The notes under the pieces were generated by a model that worked only from the letters and a program-made list of their open reading frames with translations, ran no database searches and was not told where the DNA came from. From positions 857,501 through 921,500 of the forward strand of contig JAEMWC010000078.1 of NCBI GenBank assembly GCA_016490735.1: a stretch of DNA of 64,000 nt. Reading direction: 5' to 3'. This document shows positions 43,935 through 55,059 of the stretch, piece by piece (the stretch's first letter is position 1; the number at the start of each line of letters is the position of its first letter). Source of the DNA: Pachyseris speciosa. Lineage: Eukaryota > Cnidaria > Anthozoa > Scleractinia > Pachyseridae. A program made the position numbers and the translations under genes.

Positions 43935-44682
43935 GAATAACTAAACGATCGAGGACAAAATATGCAATCTTACCCGCCTGTTTGGCAGCTTTAAGTTTAG
44001 GAATTTGACACTCTCTTTTCTGTAGAGTTGCCGGCGATAGATCTTCGCTGATATAAAGATCGGTAGGCTTCTCCCACCTAGCTTTGCGCAAAACCTGCTC
44101 CCTCTGTTTCCAATCTCTTAATCTGCACACGATGGTTCTCGGTTGATTCCGGTTTCCTTGCCCCGACTTGGTTATCCGCCTTTCCACCCGGTGAGCCCTT
44201 TCGATGTCAACTTCAAGGTCCAGGTTATCCTTGATCGCTCGCTTAACCTTAGCTTCTGCGTCTTCCCAAGTTTCATTGTCAGATTCCGGGATTCCATTCA
44301 CACGGATGTTATTTCTCCGACTTTGATTTTCGAGATACTCCATCTTTTGAGAATGAGATGCAAGGTCCTTGCTAATTTTATCAAGTTCTTTGTTAACATC
44401 TTCCAGCTTAACATGAATTGGTTTCAGTTCGTCCACATCTTTTTGAGTATATTGCAAACCAGTTTTCATCTCCTGCACATCCTTCACTACACTGTCCACC
44501 CACAAGGTCAATGAATGAATCGTTGACTCAAATAGCGACTTAAATGTGGATTCCTGCACCTTTAACAATTCTCGAACGGTGGCTAGAGTTACGTAATCTC
44601 CTTCGACGCCATCCACCGACGAATCCAGTTGAGAATCCAGAGCGGTGTCACCCTTTGATTGTTGTTTTTGTGTTCTTCCCAT
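43912..44682 (-). CDS. LINE E ORF1 protein (intact)
   Basis: The 256-codon frame starts MGRTQKQQSKGDTALDSQ. It has a long coiled coil (about residues 75-130, DVNKELDKISKDLASHSQKM), then YLENQSRRNNIRVNGIPES, the hallmark before the RRM-like domain of L1-type ORF1 proteins, then AHRVERR and RTIVCRLRDWKQREQVLRKA from that domain. It would bind the LINE RNA and act as a chaperone in the transposition complex. No stops or frameshifts. The start is the only Met at the upstream edge, directly before the element's 5' UTR. ORF2 overlaps its 3' end by 23 bp. Confidence 0.85.
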   Translation of the reverse strand: MGRTQKQQSKGDTALDSQLDSSVDGVEGDYVTLATVRELLKVQESTFKSLFESTIHSLTLWVDSVVKDVQEMKTGLQYTQKDVDELKPIHVKLEDVNKELDKISKDLASHSQKMEYLENQSRRNNIRVNGIPESDNETWEDAEAKVKRAIKDNLDLEVDIERAHRVERRITKSGQGNRNQPRTIVCRLRDWKQREQVLRKARWEKPTDLYISEDLSPATLQKRECQIPKLKAAKQAGKIAYFVLDRLVIRDKPASE

Positions 44683-45449
44683 TTCTTAAAGACGAAGATT
44701 AATAAGAAGAGCTAGTTCTTAAGAATAAACAAATTACTAATAGAGCAAATTACGCGAAAGAAAACTAGAAATTTAGGTAAATGTTTGCGGAGCTGTCCAA
44801 GACACGTCCACACGCCATGACTGCCGCTAAGTGATGAAAGGAAGAGCGATTTTTCTCAAGAAAAGCTTCAAACTTGGATCGATTGTGCGGTCGAAAACAG
44901 TATAATTCAACGCTTCAAGGGCTTTCACTTTACCACGGCATCTTGCATCTCACTAAGAAAGGTCACTTAACAGTTTACCTGTGTTAATGGGGGGACCGAG
45001 TAGCTCAAACTCTGTGGAAAAAGCTCTTTCTTTGGACAGTCCATTTGCTATTTTTGCGGATGCTTGTTTTTACTTTACTGAAGCTTACGAATTTTCAAGT
45101 GGTAGAAACCTCTACAACACAGCGCAGGACAGTGAGGTAAATTAAATAAATAGAAGCTTAACATTTGGTTTAATCGTTGTTACTTTTGTTCAGGAATGAA
45201 ACTTGTATTTCTTTTCTCTGGAATGGATATAAATAACAATAATCTGTACTCGTTTTGGACGCAAAGAAGTAGTTGAATTGTTCTTTTTTTTTTTTGTTAC
45301 GTTGTTTTCTTTGCAAGCGAACAAGTGTTTTTACTGGGCTTGCCTGACTGTTTTTCGATCTTGGTACCTCAACAGCATTAAGAAACTTTTGCCCCCTTAT
45401 CTTAATAATACGTAATCACAATGAGTCCTCGTAAAATTAAGGATTAAAG

Positions 45450-46607
45450 GCGGAAACTCAAGCTCGAGTAAAAAAAATTACAAAATAGAAAAAAAGCCAA
45501 TCAAATGCATGTGCATGTGCACGTCTCAAAATCTGACATAAAATTGTCAAAATGCTGTCAAAAATGTCAAAGACCAGCACGCTTAACTCGTCATTTGAAA
45601 AACGTTTTAGAGATCTCCGTCGAAAGCGGCCTGTAAACAACAACATTAAGTTTTGCCGTCTATAAACATGTCGTCTTCATTTCTTTGAACCCGTAAGAAT
45701 CAGCGTTTGGATGTTAAAAACACGGAAATGGGTTGACTGGCTGGGCTGGCTTTGATAAATTTTATAGTGGACGGGTCTGCGAGAGAAATGCTGGTGTGGT
45801 TTGGCAAGCGCTTTCTTCGTTAACTGGATGACGCTTTGCCACTGAGAATCATTAATTGAAGAAGGTTCTTCGGAAGACATGGGAAGTACCAGTAAAACTA
45901 TCAAAGCTCTTTAGCGTTTTGTGTCAGCCAAGGAAAGATTTTGTGGGAAATGGCGCTATTATTCAGCTTTGACGCGTTCTGAGTGATTGCTGCCTCAGTG
46001 ATTCCTGTTGACTGCTCTAAACGATCAGGTGTGGACCTCTTTTTTGTCTTTTCTACGGACATTTATGAAAAAAATGGTTAAGCAATTTTTGTTACTTGTC
46101 TAATTTCTCCACCTTCTCCAAGAATCCTCCAAGAAATATTATTCGTATTGTGCTTGTTTTCTTGTAATACTTATGTTTGTTGTTCTGTTGTTTCTGAACA
46201 GCGATCAATTACCGTTGACTTCTCTTCTGCTGTAAACGATCAGTTTTTACCCTTTGTTGTCTTTTCTACGGGCATTTATGTCAAAATAAATACCGATTTT
46301 TCTAGATTAATCAGTACAAGCTAGTCTTGTTTAATTTCTCCACCTTCTCCTTCTTCCAGGAAAACACTCGCATCGTACTTTGTTCGCTTGTAGTGTTTTT
46401 TTATCCACTTTCAATTCCATTACGCTTTCATCTGAAAGTAGTTAGGACTCACGAATGTCTGTATTTTTTTGCAAACGTTTACTATCGAAAACTCTTCGTT
46501 TTCCCTGCTGCTGCTCAATTGTTTTGGACACAAATTAAACTGGCCCAAATAAAGCCATGCGAAGTTGCTCGGTGAGAGTGTGCAGCTCCGATTCTAGGCT
46601 TGGCCTG
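45450..46607. other. No gene; insertion and diverged R1-like sequence
   Basis: 45450-45900 does not match R1 and has no supported ORF. 45900-46607 includes two diverged repeats of a unit with TCTCCACCTTCTCC (46098 and 46338) and CGATCA(A/G)TT segments also found in the right half of R1. Confidence 0.4.
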
Positions 46608-46613
46608 GCTAAA

Positions 46614-47042
46614 CAGGGGCACCCAACGACAAGTTTTGGTAGATATCTGTTCGGTGGAGGGTAGTTCGCCTTGCGCTTTCGGTATCGATTAAAGAGTGCG
46701 CTCAGATTTTCGTAACTAAAGCGTGGCCTAAAAGATTCGCAATTGGGAAATCTGAGCCCCTGTAATTGCTGTTTGTGGCAGTCAAAAACGTGAACTAGCA
46801 TTTTCGGAAAGAAAATAGTTCCCTAGAAAGTTCGTGGAAAGTTCATTTCAGCTTGCATTTTCTCAAAGCAAAATTTTGTTCCATAAAATTTTCTGGCAAC
46901 TAAAATTTCAGCTAGGAAATCCGAACAGATGAACTTCTTCTAGCTTATTAAAACATCACTTTAAACAGACATCAAACACCATAAGGTACTTAAAAATGCT
47001 TTTCTACACCTTTTGGTCGATTTGGCTCGTTGGGTACCCCTG
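46614..47042 (-). mobile_element. MITE copy M2 (16-bp TIR, 6-bp TSD)
   Basis: The 429-bp insert starts CAGGGGCACCCAACGA and ends with the inverse complement (one mismatch). GCTAAA is duplicated on both sides (46608-46613, 47043-47048). The interior matches M1 in opposite orientation, for example AAAGTGATGTTTT and TAGATATCTGTTCGGTGGAG. It interrupts the right end of R1 copy 2. No coding capacity. Confidence 0.9.
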
Positions 47043-47382
47043 GCTAAATATATATATGGCCTTCAGCTTTTCTTTTTATAATCGCTACATACCAGACTGG
47101 AATGGTGTTCCATCGAACATTATGCATGCACCTTCTTTAAGCAGTTTTAAGTCCTATCTATTACATTATTTGTGTCAATTTTAAATCAGATGTAGCTTGT
47201 GAGTGACAAGTATGTAATTTAATTAGGTTAGCTTTGGATTGTATTTCAATTTTACTTCTTTATTTTTAGTGTCCATCTCAAAGCAGGGGTGACTTATAAG
47301 AGACAAGTATTCAATTTAATTTGATTAGGTTAGCTTTGGGCCACGTTTAAATTTCATCTCTTAGTTTTTAGAATGTGTAATA

Positions 47383-47798
47383 CAGTAATAGCCCACATAT
47401 AAGAACCTGAATTTTCCAATTTAGCCTAAATAGGTTCTTATATAAATGGTACTTAAAGCAAATTTAGGCTACCAAGGTTCTTAAAATAGGTTGTTATATT
47501 TTCATATGAATTTTATCTGAATATACTATATATATGATAAATATCATCTCATAATACAGTATAAATCATTTATTTGTACCATAGAGAAATGCCTATAGGC
47601 CGTTCACTGCAGGTACAGTATATGTCCTTAACAAAACATAACAAAGAAACTCATTCAGCAGTTTCTACCTTCACACTTTTATAGCAACCCCACTGATAAG
47701 AACCTAACTTAAAATTTAAGCCTTAACAGGTTCTTATGTTGAGGTGGCTTAAAATGAAAATTTTAGCCTAACAGGTTCTTATACGTGGGCTATTACTG
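47383..47798. mobile_element. MITE with TA duplication (mariner-like)
   Basis: 416 bp with terminal inverted repeats CAGTAATAGCCCACxTATAA continuing as GAACCTG at both ends, flanked by TA on each side. AGAACCT/AGGTTCT recurs inside. The 2-bp TA duplication points to the Tc1/mariner superfamily. No ORF. Confidence 0.85.
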
Positions 47799-47804
47799 TA
47801 TTAG

Positions 47805-48710
47805 ATAATAAATTATTCTTTGTATGGGAATTTACTTTCTCCCAATTATTCTCCAGTCATGCACTTTTTTTTGTATCAACTTAGATGTATTCACATGACA
47901 AAATATTATTAAACTTAAAACTTAAAATTAAACTTAAAGTAAGCTCTTTCTCATCAATGTACACATCCTTTGGACTTCCTTCTCCTGCATGCAGTCTTTC
48001 AATTTTATTCATAGCTGGTCACACCAATGTTGTGGTATGTTTGGATGACATTTGGCACTAATGTTTAATGGGATTTTTGATGTTTGTTGAAGTATGTTGT
48101 GCAATTTCAAATGTACATGGAGAAATATAGGACTAGTCCTTACCATTCTTGCAAAAATAGAATATCAAGTTAAGATGGCTAACACGGATTTCCAGCACTT
48201 TTGCTTTGGTAAATCATTACCTTAAATCCTCATACTACATTGTTAATTATTTTGATAGTGATATCAACCAAATGCCCAATATTTTATTATCAAGTTGCTT
48301 AGTCTTGCACTTGGCTGGCCAGAAGAGCAGCTGGATTTCTTTTTGAAAACACTGTAGGTGCATTGATTGATAAGCTTAATGTCAGCAAGCAGTTTTTTTT
48401 TGCGATAGCAAGGTCAAGAAGTAACTGATCAAAAGAAATATCTTGGTCTTAATGCATATCATCTAAATATTTTTATTGATTTCCATGTATCTTTCTTTCA
48501 TAATTTTTTTGAGGCATATATATATCCAGAGGATACACAATTTCTGATTTCCAACTGTCTCATGGGAGGCTTTGGATAACTGAAATTGCATTCATTATGA
48601 AGTGATGATCTGAATCACTATATATCTGATGTCGGATACTGATTCAAAATAGCATTCACCAGGCTTATCCACCAATTTCTAGTGGCTCTAAACCGTAACT
48701 AAGTAGCCTA
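47805..48710. other. No recognised gene
   Basis: AT-rich, with many short frames and no motif. Confidence 0.4.
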
Positions 48711-48884
48711 CAGTTGAACGTGGAAACAGACCTGTCCTTAGGTATTACTCTAAGATGTTAAGAAATGTTTTGTTTTAAAAATTTGTAGATGCAAACTGGC
48801 GTTGCAGGTTCTTTTTTACACAAAGTATTGAAGATTATTTAAAAAAAACTACCTCAATATTTTTATTTTGCTTTTTAAAGTGCC
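48711..48884 (+). repeat. Direct repeat, copy a
   Basis: Matches 49189-49363 nearly base for base (AACAGACCTGTCCTTAGGTA, then AAGATGTTAAGAAATGTTT and GCGTTGCAGGTTCTTTTTTA). The pair brackets about 300 bp including a THAP-like exon start. Confidence 0.85.
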
Positions 48885-49101
48885 TATGAAGCGAAAATTG
48901 TTTTTGCACTTTTCTAAACTTTAATATTTAAAATGGACAATTCCAAAGTTTGGAGGAGTTTTCTAGGACAAAAATTGGCGATTATACAAGCGCTGAAAGT
49001 TGGGCTATTTTGCCACGAAAAATGGAATTCAAATTGCGCGGTCAAAATACCACGTGACAACAGCTTGTGACGTAATGTTGGGTGCAAAACAACAAGCCAA
49101 C

Positions 49102-49170
49102 ATGGCAGATAGTGGGAAAGAGAAAAGTAGAGGTGGGCGATATTGCGTTGCTGGCGCTCCTAAGATCAGA
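49102..49170 (+). pseudogene. Possible THAP-domain first-exon fragment
   Basis: The frame starting ATGGCAGATAGTGGGAAAGA reads MADSGKEKSRGGRYCVAGAP. The GRYCVAGAP wording resembles the start of cnidarian THAP zinc-finger proteins, in which this Cys is the first zinc ligand. The rest of the domain (second Cys, Cys/His pair) does not follow. It is embedded between the two direct repeats. Weak evidence: a single short segment. Confidence 0.3.
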
Positions 49171-49188
49171 GCTGCACAAATCGGTATA

Positions 49189-49363
49189 CAGTTGAACGGG
49201 GAAACAGACCTGTCCTTAGGTATTGCTCTAAGATGTTAAGAAATGTTTCGTTTTAAAAATTTATAGATGCAAACTAGCGTTGCAGGTTCTTTTTTACACA
49301 AAGTATTAAAGATTATTTTTTAAAAAAAACCTACCTCAATTTCTATTTTGCTTTTTAACATCT
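49189..49363 (+). repeat. Direct repeat, copy b
   Basis: See 48711-48884; same orientation, a few substitutions. Confidence 0.85.
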
Positions 49364-49661
49364 CCAAACTAAATTATTTGCAAAGGAATTTTTATTACCT
49401 TACTCAATAGAACGCTTGTTTTTAGGAGGGTTGGGGGTCCAAATCCGTAAAAGGGGGTTCATATCTGCTAGCGGTTCTGGACTAGGGGGTCCAAATCTGA
49501 TCCACAAGCAGATCTGGACTGGAGAGTGCAAATCTGTGGGGGGTCTAAATCCACTGTGCCGCTGGCTCAGATTACCTTTCCATACTATTTTTTACAGCAT
49601 TGGGTCTGTAGCTTGAGTGAGGTCAGATGGGTGATATGACAAGCACACTATATGTAAATGC

Positions 49662-49720
49662 CAGTAGAAAAAGAATGCTTTTGGAGCTCCGCTTTTAGGC
49701 TTGGCTAAATATATATATTA
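49662..49720 (+). repeat. R1 right-end fragment
   Basis: Contains GGAGCTCCGCTTTTAGGC and GGCTAAATATATATATTA, the R1 right terminus, without the rest. LINE F begins within a few bases. Confidence 0.7.
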
Positions 49721-49724
49721 ATTT

Positions 49725-51540
49725 CCTTCTTCCACGGAAAAGTTTTTGTGAAGTGAACCAGTTTACTTAAAACTGCTATCGGCCTAAAGGTAGAAGATTG
49801 CAGTGGTAGGTAGCAATACCTGATACACACAATACAATGTCACTAATACAGTTAACCTCTGATGACTTGAGATGAATAAGAAATTACCAAATCGAGGTGG
49901 AACTATGTTCCTGTTGAGTTTAAACCTCATAGTCTTTAACGCCCACGCACAAGTAAGAACCCCCCCCCCCCCCCCCACCAACCAAAAATAGCTAAAACAA
50001 ATAATAGTTTCCAACTCGAAGGCACATTTCCCTTTTCAAATAGAAAATTCACTAAACAGCTGAAAGGCTGACAGAATTTCAGGGGATTCTTTGATGGCTC
50101 GAGCTGGAATTTGATCATGTACAGTAGCTTTGTTTGTCTTGAGATTCTTCGTAATTCTCTTCACTTCACCAGGACTTGTCTTTGTTAAGGTGAAGGGGAG
50201 GGAGTGATGAGCTTTTATTGTCTGGTATGACTTTGGAGGCAATTGATTGAAATCAGCGTGCTGAGAAGTTGAAAAATATTCTGCCAGAACCTCGGCGACT
50301 TTCTTTTGTTCTTTAATGACATCACCATTGTCTTTCAAAACAATACGCTCATTGTGAGAAGTCTGCTTTTTCCTGGATGAAATCTACGGTCTTATTGTGT
50401 TCCAAAACTTCTTTTGATCTAAATGTTTATCATTACAGATTCTGGAAAAGTGGTCTCTTACTCTTTTTCTTCTCTTACTAACAGCTCTGTTTCTTAGTTG
50501 ACGATATTTCTCCCAGTCTTCAGGCCTTCTGGACTTGTTGAACTGCCTTTTACAGCGATTACGTTCTCTCATCACTTCCCATAACTCGGGATTTATAAAT
50601 TGAAATTGATCGCAATGTGTTTGTCGAAACGATTTAACTGGAGCATGGTCATCCAGAACTTCAACGAACAATTTTTCCCAAGCCTAGTATACATCTTCAG
50701 GGTCATCAAAGATGTAAGCTGTCGAAAAAGGAACCAAGTTAAGGTCACTACAAAAAGAGCCTTCATCAAAATTCTTAAAAGAGTGCACCCGGATAATTTC
50801 AGCTTTAGGCTGTGGTAATTTCTTATTTAGAACTGTATAAACTAGGCAGTGATCACTTAAGCCAACCTCCAAAGTTCCTGATTCCCTGAAAAATCCTGGA
50901 ACATTTGTCAGAATGACATCTAAGCATGAAAAACGCTGAGAAGATATTCTTGTAGGTGAATTATTAAAGAATCCAGATCATAAATGTCACAAATGTCCAG
51001 TAGACATCTTCCTTTGTTATAATTATCCAAAGGATTACTGTCACAATTCAGATCCCCCACACAGATAATGTTGTCGCTCTGTGAAGTAGCGTTATCCAAT
51101 AGACTGTACATGTCGAAAGTAAATGAAACATCCACAGAAGGGGGATTGTACGCTGCTATCAGTGCGAATTGAGTTTGACCGATAGTTATAAGTCTAGTAG
51201 TATTGCTTCCACAAATTTACATACTGTCTTGACGAGCATTGCTATAATGTTATCTCGTGCAAAGATCATGACGCCACCACCACCTTTTTTCTATCTCGTC
51301 TAAAGATATTGTACCCATTTACATTGAATTGAGAATTCGGGAAAATGCTGTCAATTTTCTTTTCTTGAATGCAGAGAATGTCAAAAACCCCATCAACAAG
51401 CCATATTCCTTGATTTCAATGAACTTGCTAGGAAGACTAGTTACATTTAGAAGAGCAATTGTGCATTCTTTCTTCTTGGTTTTCCGAGGAAACGTGATTG
51501 TTGGTTCACCGTGGAAGCTTGTATTTAGAAGAGGGTTATC
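49725..51540 (-). mobile_element. CR1/Jockey-type LINE fragment (LINE F)
   Basis: Minus-strand endonuclease and the first part of RT lie between an R1 right-end fragment and R1 copy 3. About 200 bp of unrelated sequence, including a run of C (49960-49976), interrupts the RT near 49985. RT words resume briefly (RPIAVLSKLVHF) before truncation at about 49725. No 3' end or tail is present. It differs in sequence from LINEs C, D and E. Confidence 0.7.
49730..51535 (-). pseudogene. LINE F endonuclease and partial reverse transcriptase
   Basis: Scattered frames in order: an EN N-terminal region (about 51530-51250, VNGYNIFRRDRKK), 50920-51135 with SDNIICVGDLNCDSNP (catalytic GDLN), 50684-50872 with VGLSDHCLVYTVLNKK (catalytic SDH), 50384-50671 with FRQTHCDQFQFINPELWEVM and RNRCKRQFNKSRRPEDWEKY (linker), and 50036-50338 with KNLKTNKATVHDQIPARAIK, the first RT motif. 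49936-50118 adds FLFEKGNVPSSWKLLFVLAI. The catalytic RT core (FxDF and FADD) is missing. Dead copy with several frameshifts. Confidence 0.75.
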
Positions 51541-51544
51541 TTGT

Positions 51545-52652
51545 TCGATTATATATCCTAATAATATTCAAAATAATCCAACATGGCGGCCATACTCCAG
51601 CTGATCACCTAGTTTACAGCATACATCTTTGATATAGGGCATCCGTGTCATGGCCAATTGACAGCTGTCAAAACAAGCTTTCCACTGACCATTATCACGT
51701 GACCATATCGCGGGCTCAACTTTAGAGCTCATCAAAGTCGGCTGTTTTTTTTTAAGTTGACCACTGACCAGGTAATTGTTTTCGATTGGATCTCAGGCTC
51801 AAGTCAGGTTAACTTAACCAAAACGAGACACCCAAGCCAAAACGAGGCTTCATTTTTCGCGCGCTTTCTACGGCTTGAGATTTCACATTCAGTTGGCTTC
51901 TTCATTTTGAGCAAAACAATTTCTTTTTTGAGCAAAGCAACTTCATCTCCTTTGAAGTTCTGTCTTTTAATTCGCGTAAACGGCATAAAAATCAAGAACT
52001 ACTTAGAAGATACTCCGGAAGGTGAATTTTTAACTGATGAAATGGAAGAGGAAAAGATTTTTCGCAGGAAATTCTTAAATTCTGGATCCACTTGTATGGC
52101 GCCTGGATTGTGTGGTTGAAAAACAAAATGAATTAATGCTTCAAGGGCTTGTTCACTTTACCGCGGTATCTTGCAGCTAACCAAGGAAGTTCACTTAACA
52201 ACTCACCGGCATTAATGGGAGGAACGAGTAGCTCCAACTTGGTGGAAGAACTTCTTTCTTTGGACAAACCGTTTGCTATTTTTGTAGATGCGTGTTTTTA
52301 CTAAAGTGGATCAATGCATATATTCAAGTGGTGGAAAGCTCGACAACACAGGTAACTTAAGCAAATTGAAGCTTAGCTTTTGTTCAGGAAGGAAACTTGT
52401 ATTTTTGTCTCGACTGGATATAAATAACAATCTACTCGTTTTGAACACAAAGAAGTAGCTAGTCCAATTGTTTGTTTGTTATGCTTGGCTGACTGTACAT
52501 GTTTTTCGACGTCTGTGTTTCTACAGTGTTAAGAACTGAAAGAAACGTTTGGCCTTATGTTATTAACACGTAATCGTGATGAGTCCTCGTAAAGTATCTC
52601 TTATCAGTGTTTTGCACGACGATGGCAATTTCAGCAACTTTCTGAAAACTGG

Positions 52653-52683
<31 letters not shown>

Positions 52684-53370
52684 GCCCCATGTGATTACTT
52701 ATCCAAACAATCAGGATTGTTTTCCTTGTTCTCTTTTCTACGACATTTAAGCTTATGTCTAAACTTAACTTACTACCAAATATGTTTGTTAAGTCCCCGC
52801 TAAAAGATCATACATTTTCATCCAACATCGTGTTTGTCAGACAATGTTTGGTAGCTAAACGCAAAAACAATGTTTGACCAAACATCGAACCAAGTGAGTC
52901 CAAAAAATGTTTTTTGCGTATTATCACTGAAATTTTCGATGTTATGTGGTTCATTTGGTTGCTTTTTACCGTTTGTGCACGATTTGTCTGTTGCATGGAG
53001 TGGCTAAATGATCAAAATTTTCTTCGTAATGCAAAATTTTGGATGAACATGTTGGATCTGGATCAAAGATGAAAAGCCATTTAATGCACTATTGAGAGAG
53101 GTGGCTAAACCTTCAAACATGCTTGTCCAACGATGTTGGATGAAAATAGTTGATCATTCTTTGCTTGCTAAACTTGTTTTCGAACAAACACACGCATCCA
53201 CTGTATTGTTTTCTTATAATGTTTTTAGGTTTTTGAACCGCAGTCAATTCCTGTTGACTGCTCTAAACATAAAATATTGACGCAAGGAAAGCCATGCGTT
53301 GTTGCTCAATACCAGTAAAAAATAATCATCATGGAGCTCCGCTTTTATGCTGGGCTAAATCAATATATTA
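51545..53370 (+). repeat. R1 repeat copy 3 (uninterrupted internal reference)
   Basis: The longest continuous R1 copy: AACATGGCGGCCATACTCC near 51581, TCACGTGACCATATCGCGG near 51694, AATGAGTCCTCGTAAA-like near 52577, and the right end GGAGCTCCGCTTTTATGC to 53370. It shows the empty sites for LINE A (about 52590) and LINE E (about 52030). The far-left ~150 bp seen in copies 2 and 4 is absent. No ORF of note. Confidence 0.8.
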
Positions 53371-53734
53371 TGGCTGTTTCATTTGACGCTAGCTGACACA
53401 ACATGCACTATGTACTTAAATCATCACAACGTCGATGCCATCTCTCAAGGCCATTTTTCTGTGAACATTGCATTCTGTGAACTATTCGAAAGCCCAGTAT
53501 TATGCTTGAAATAATCACAGTGGTGACTATTTTCCTGTAGATCAGAATATTTACAAACTAGACACTAATTTCTTATTATACGTATCCCTCACAATAAGAA
53601 GATACGTTTTCCTGCAGAAAAGCGAAGCAAAACCCGCTGACATCGTTTTGTTTGGGAGATTTATCACGATAAAAAAGATCTGTACTTTATTATTTATTTT
53701 TTTGCATGTTAAAGATCCCCATTACCTTGCTTTA
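53371..53734. other. No recognised gene
   Basis: AT-rich flank between R1 copy 3 and a CTTTAC-rich cluster. Confidence 0.4.
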
Positions 53735-53900
53735 TGCACATTTACAAAAGCGCCGTAAAGTTAGAACTTTACTTCAACTTTACAGCAACTTTCCAGAGCT
53801 TTGTTTTCATTGAACTTTATGCAAGTTTGCATGGCTATGTGAAGGAACTTAAAGGTTACATTACTGCTTTATGCGGAGTATACTAAAGTAATGTAAATTT
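53735..53900. repeat. CTTTAC/GTAAAG-rich cluster
   Basis: Motifs like those in the Harbinger 1 ends (AACTTTACTTCAACTTTACAG, shortened here) occur repeatedly in both orientations. Likely a subterminal region of a related DNA transposon whose other end was not found. The LPWER-type ORF lies next to it. Confidence 0.5.
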
Positions 53901-53986
53901 GCCATTTCGTGCTGTGAGAAAATAAGTCCAGCAAAAAATTGAAAACTTTTCACCATGGAAACAGCACAAACCTAGTAAATGAAAAT

Positions 53987-55054
53987 TTAATAAACTGGTG
54001 AATTAGTTAGTCTACGGGCACTGTTCTTTTTAGAGTTTACAGACTTCTTTTTTGAAGTCCTCAGGGTTACACGACAACCTGGTGTCAATGATGGAGCAGC
54101 TGAGGGAAGTTTGCTTGGAGATGGTGTTGCCACTACTGGAGGACAGGTTCTGGTGGGGAGAGCCACTGTTCGATGGGCACTGTGGGACTGGGCGGCCATT
54201 GATGGAGGACTGGTATTGGAAGATAGCCGATCAGTTCGACTGGGAAGAGCTGCTGGTCTTTGGTGGGCACTGTGGGATGGGGTGGGCATTGTTGAAGGAC
54301 TGGTACTGGGACTGGTACTGGAAGATAGCCAATAGACCCATTCGGCTAACTCAATGTTGCACCCAATTCAAATCTCCTGGGCTTAAGATTCTTTGTGTAT
54401 TGTATTTGCATTATAATGCAGCATTCATATTTAAATGATATGGAAATACCTGGAACAAAACGTTTAAATCCCAAAGGGTTTGAATTAGGTACAACATTGA
54501 GTAAGCCGAATGGGTCTATCGGTTCGACTGGGAAGAGCTGCTGATCTTTGGTGGGCCCTGTGGGACTGGGTGTTCATTGATGGAGGACTGGTACTTGTAC
54601 TGGTACTGGAAGATAGCTGATTGGTTCTTCCAGCAGAAGAAGGATGGGCCCGGGTGGGAGGAGTTCTTGTTAAAGGACAGGCTCTGTGTGATGCAGCTGG
54701 TACTTGAGGAGGACGAATGGGTGGAGCTGCAGCTGTTGTGGGAGTAGGAAATGCCTCTTCAGATCTGACTGCCCATTCCGGTCCTATTGAAGGCAGACAT
54801 GTTGAAAACCTTTCACTTACAAGTCTCTTCACCAGGTTCACTCTCGCGCTTGGATTAAGGCTCCTGATGTAGGCATCATCAAGGGCTTTCTTGGCTTTGG
54901 TCAGTGCTGACCTCTCCCAAGGCAACTTTTTTACTTGATACCCAGCAAGGTGCATCTCTCCATTTTCATCGTTGGAAAAGTCAGACTCGTCTGAGCTTGT
55001 GTAGGTAGGGCTTCCAACAACACCTATACCATGGCCTTTTTCTCCTCTGACCAT
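53987..55054 (-). pseudogene. LPWER-family Pro/Ser-rich ORF, interrupted by a MITE
   Basis: The frame at 54485-55054 (189 codons) opens MVRGEKGHGIGVVGSPTYTS and an acidic stretch. GYQVKKLPWERSALTKAKKA and AYIRSLNPSARVNLVKRLV follow, then IGPEWAVRSEEAFP and a Pro/Ser/Thr-rich tail with repeats of the AHQRSAALPSRTD type. A 182-bp MITE (54335-54516) ends the frame; on its other side 53987-54289 continues the same tail repeats and finishes basic (RTSKKKSVNSKKNSARRL). The N-terminal block matches 27429-27650. Function unknown; the composition suggests a DNA-binding or nuclear protein, possibly transposon-encoded. Confidence 0.55.
54335..54516. mobile_element. Small MITE with TA duplication
   Basis: 182 bp with long imperfect inverted ends starting GACCCATTCGGCT, flanked by TA at 54333-54334 and 54517-54518. 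It interrupts the Pro/Ser-rich tail of the LPWER ORF. TA duplication points to Tc1/mariner. No coding capacity. Confidence 0.85.
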
Positions 55055-55059
55055 GGCAT

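Larger units (their letters stand above)
40493..44834 (-). mobile_element. Near-full-length CR1/Jockey-type LINE (LINE E)
   Basis: The minus-strand element has ORF1 (43912-44682), endonuclease and RT in ORF2 (43934 down to 40796), and a 3' end made of CCATTT repeats in the plus sense (40493-40512), a microsatellite tail typical of this LINE group. It splits R1 copy 2; the uninterrupted R1 copy 3 shows the empty site at about 52030. ORF1 is intact. ORF2 has frameshifts and an altered catalytic box. The target duplication is at most about 3 bp. Confidence 0.88.
39876..47058 (+). repeat. R1 repeat copy 2 (split by LINE E, carries MITE M2)
   Basis: The left part, 39876-40492, starts TAATAGCGGAGCTCCGG and includes the segments AACATGGCGGCCATACTCC and TATCACGTGACC variants shared with copies 3 and 4. 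R1 resumes after LINE E at about 44835 and matches copy 3 to about 45445. The part from 45900 to 46610 is a diverged, partly duplicated version of the R1 right half. The right end GGCTAAATATATATAT at 47043-47058 follows MITE M2. It contains no gene of its own. It may be a non-autonomous DNA element, since TAAnAGCGGAGCTCC occurs inverted near its right end. Confidence 0.65.

Noticed and set aside
49936..50014. Gly-rich ORFs around the C-run
   Set aside because: Produced by a homopolymer run inside a damaged LINE.
54052..54438. Trp/Gly-rich plus-strand ORFs
   Set aside because: Complement of the Pro/Ser-rich repeats on the minus strand.
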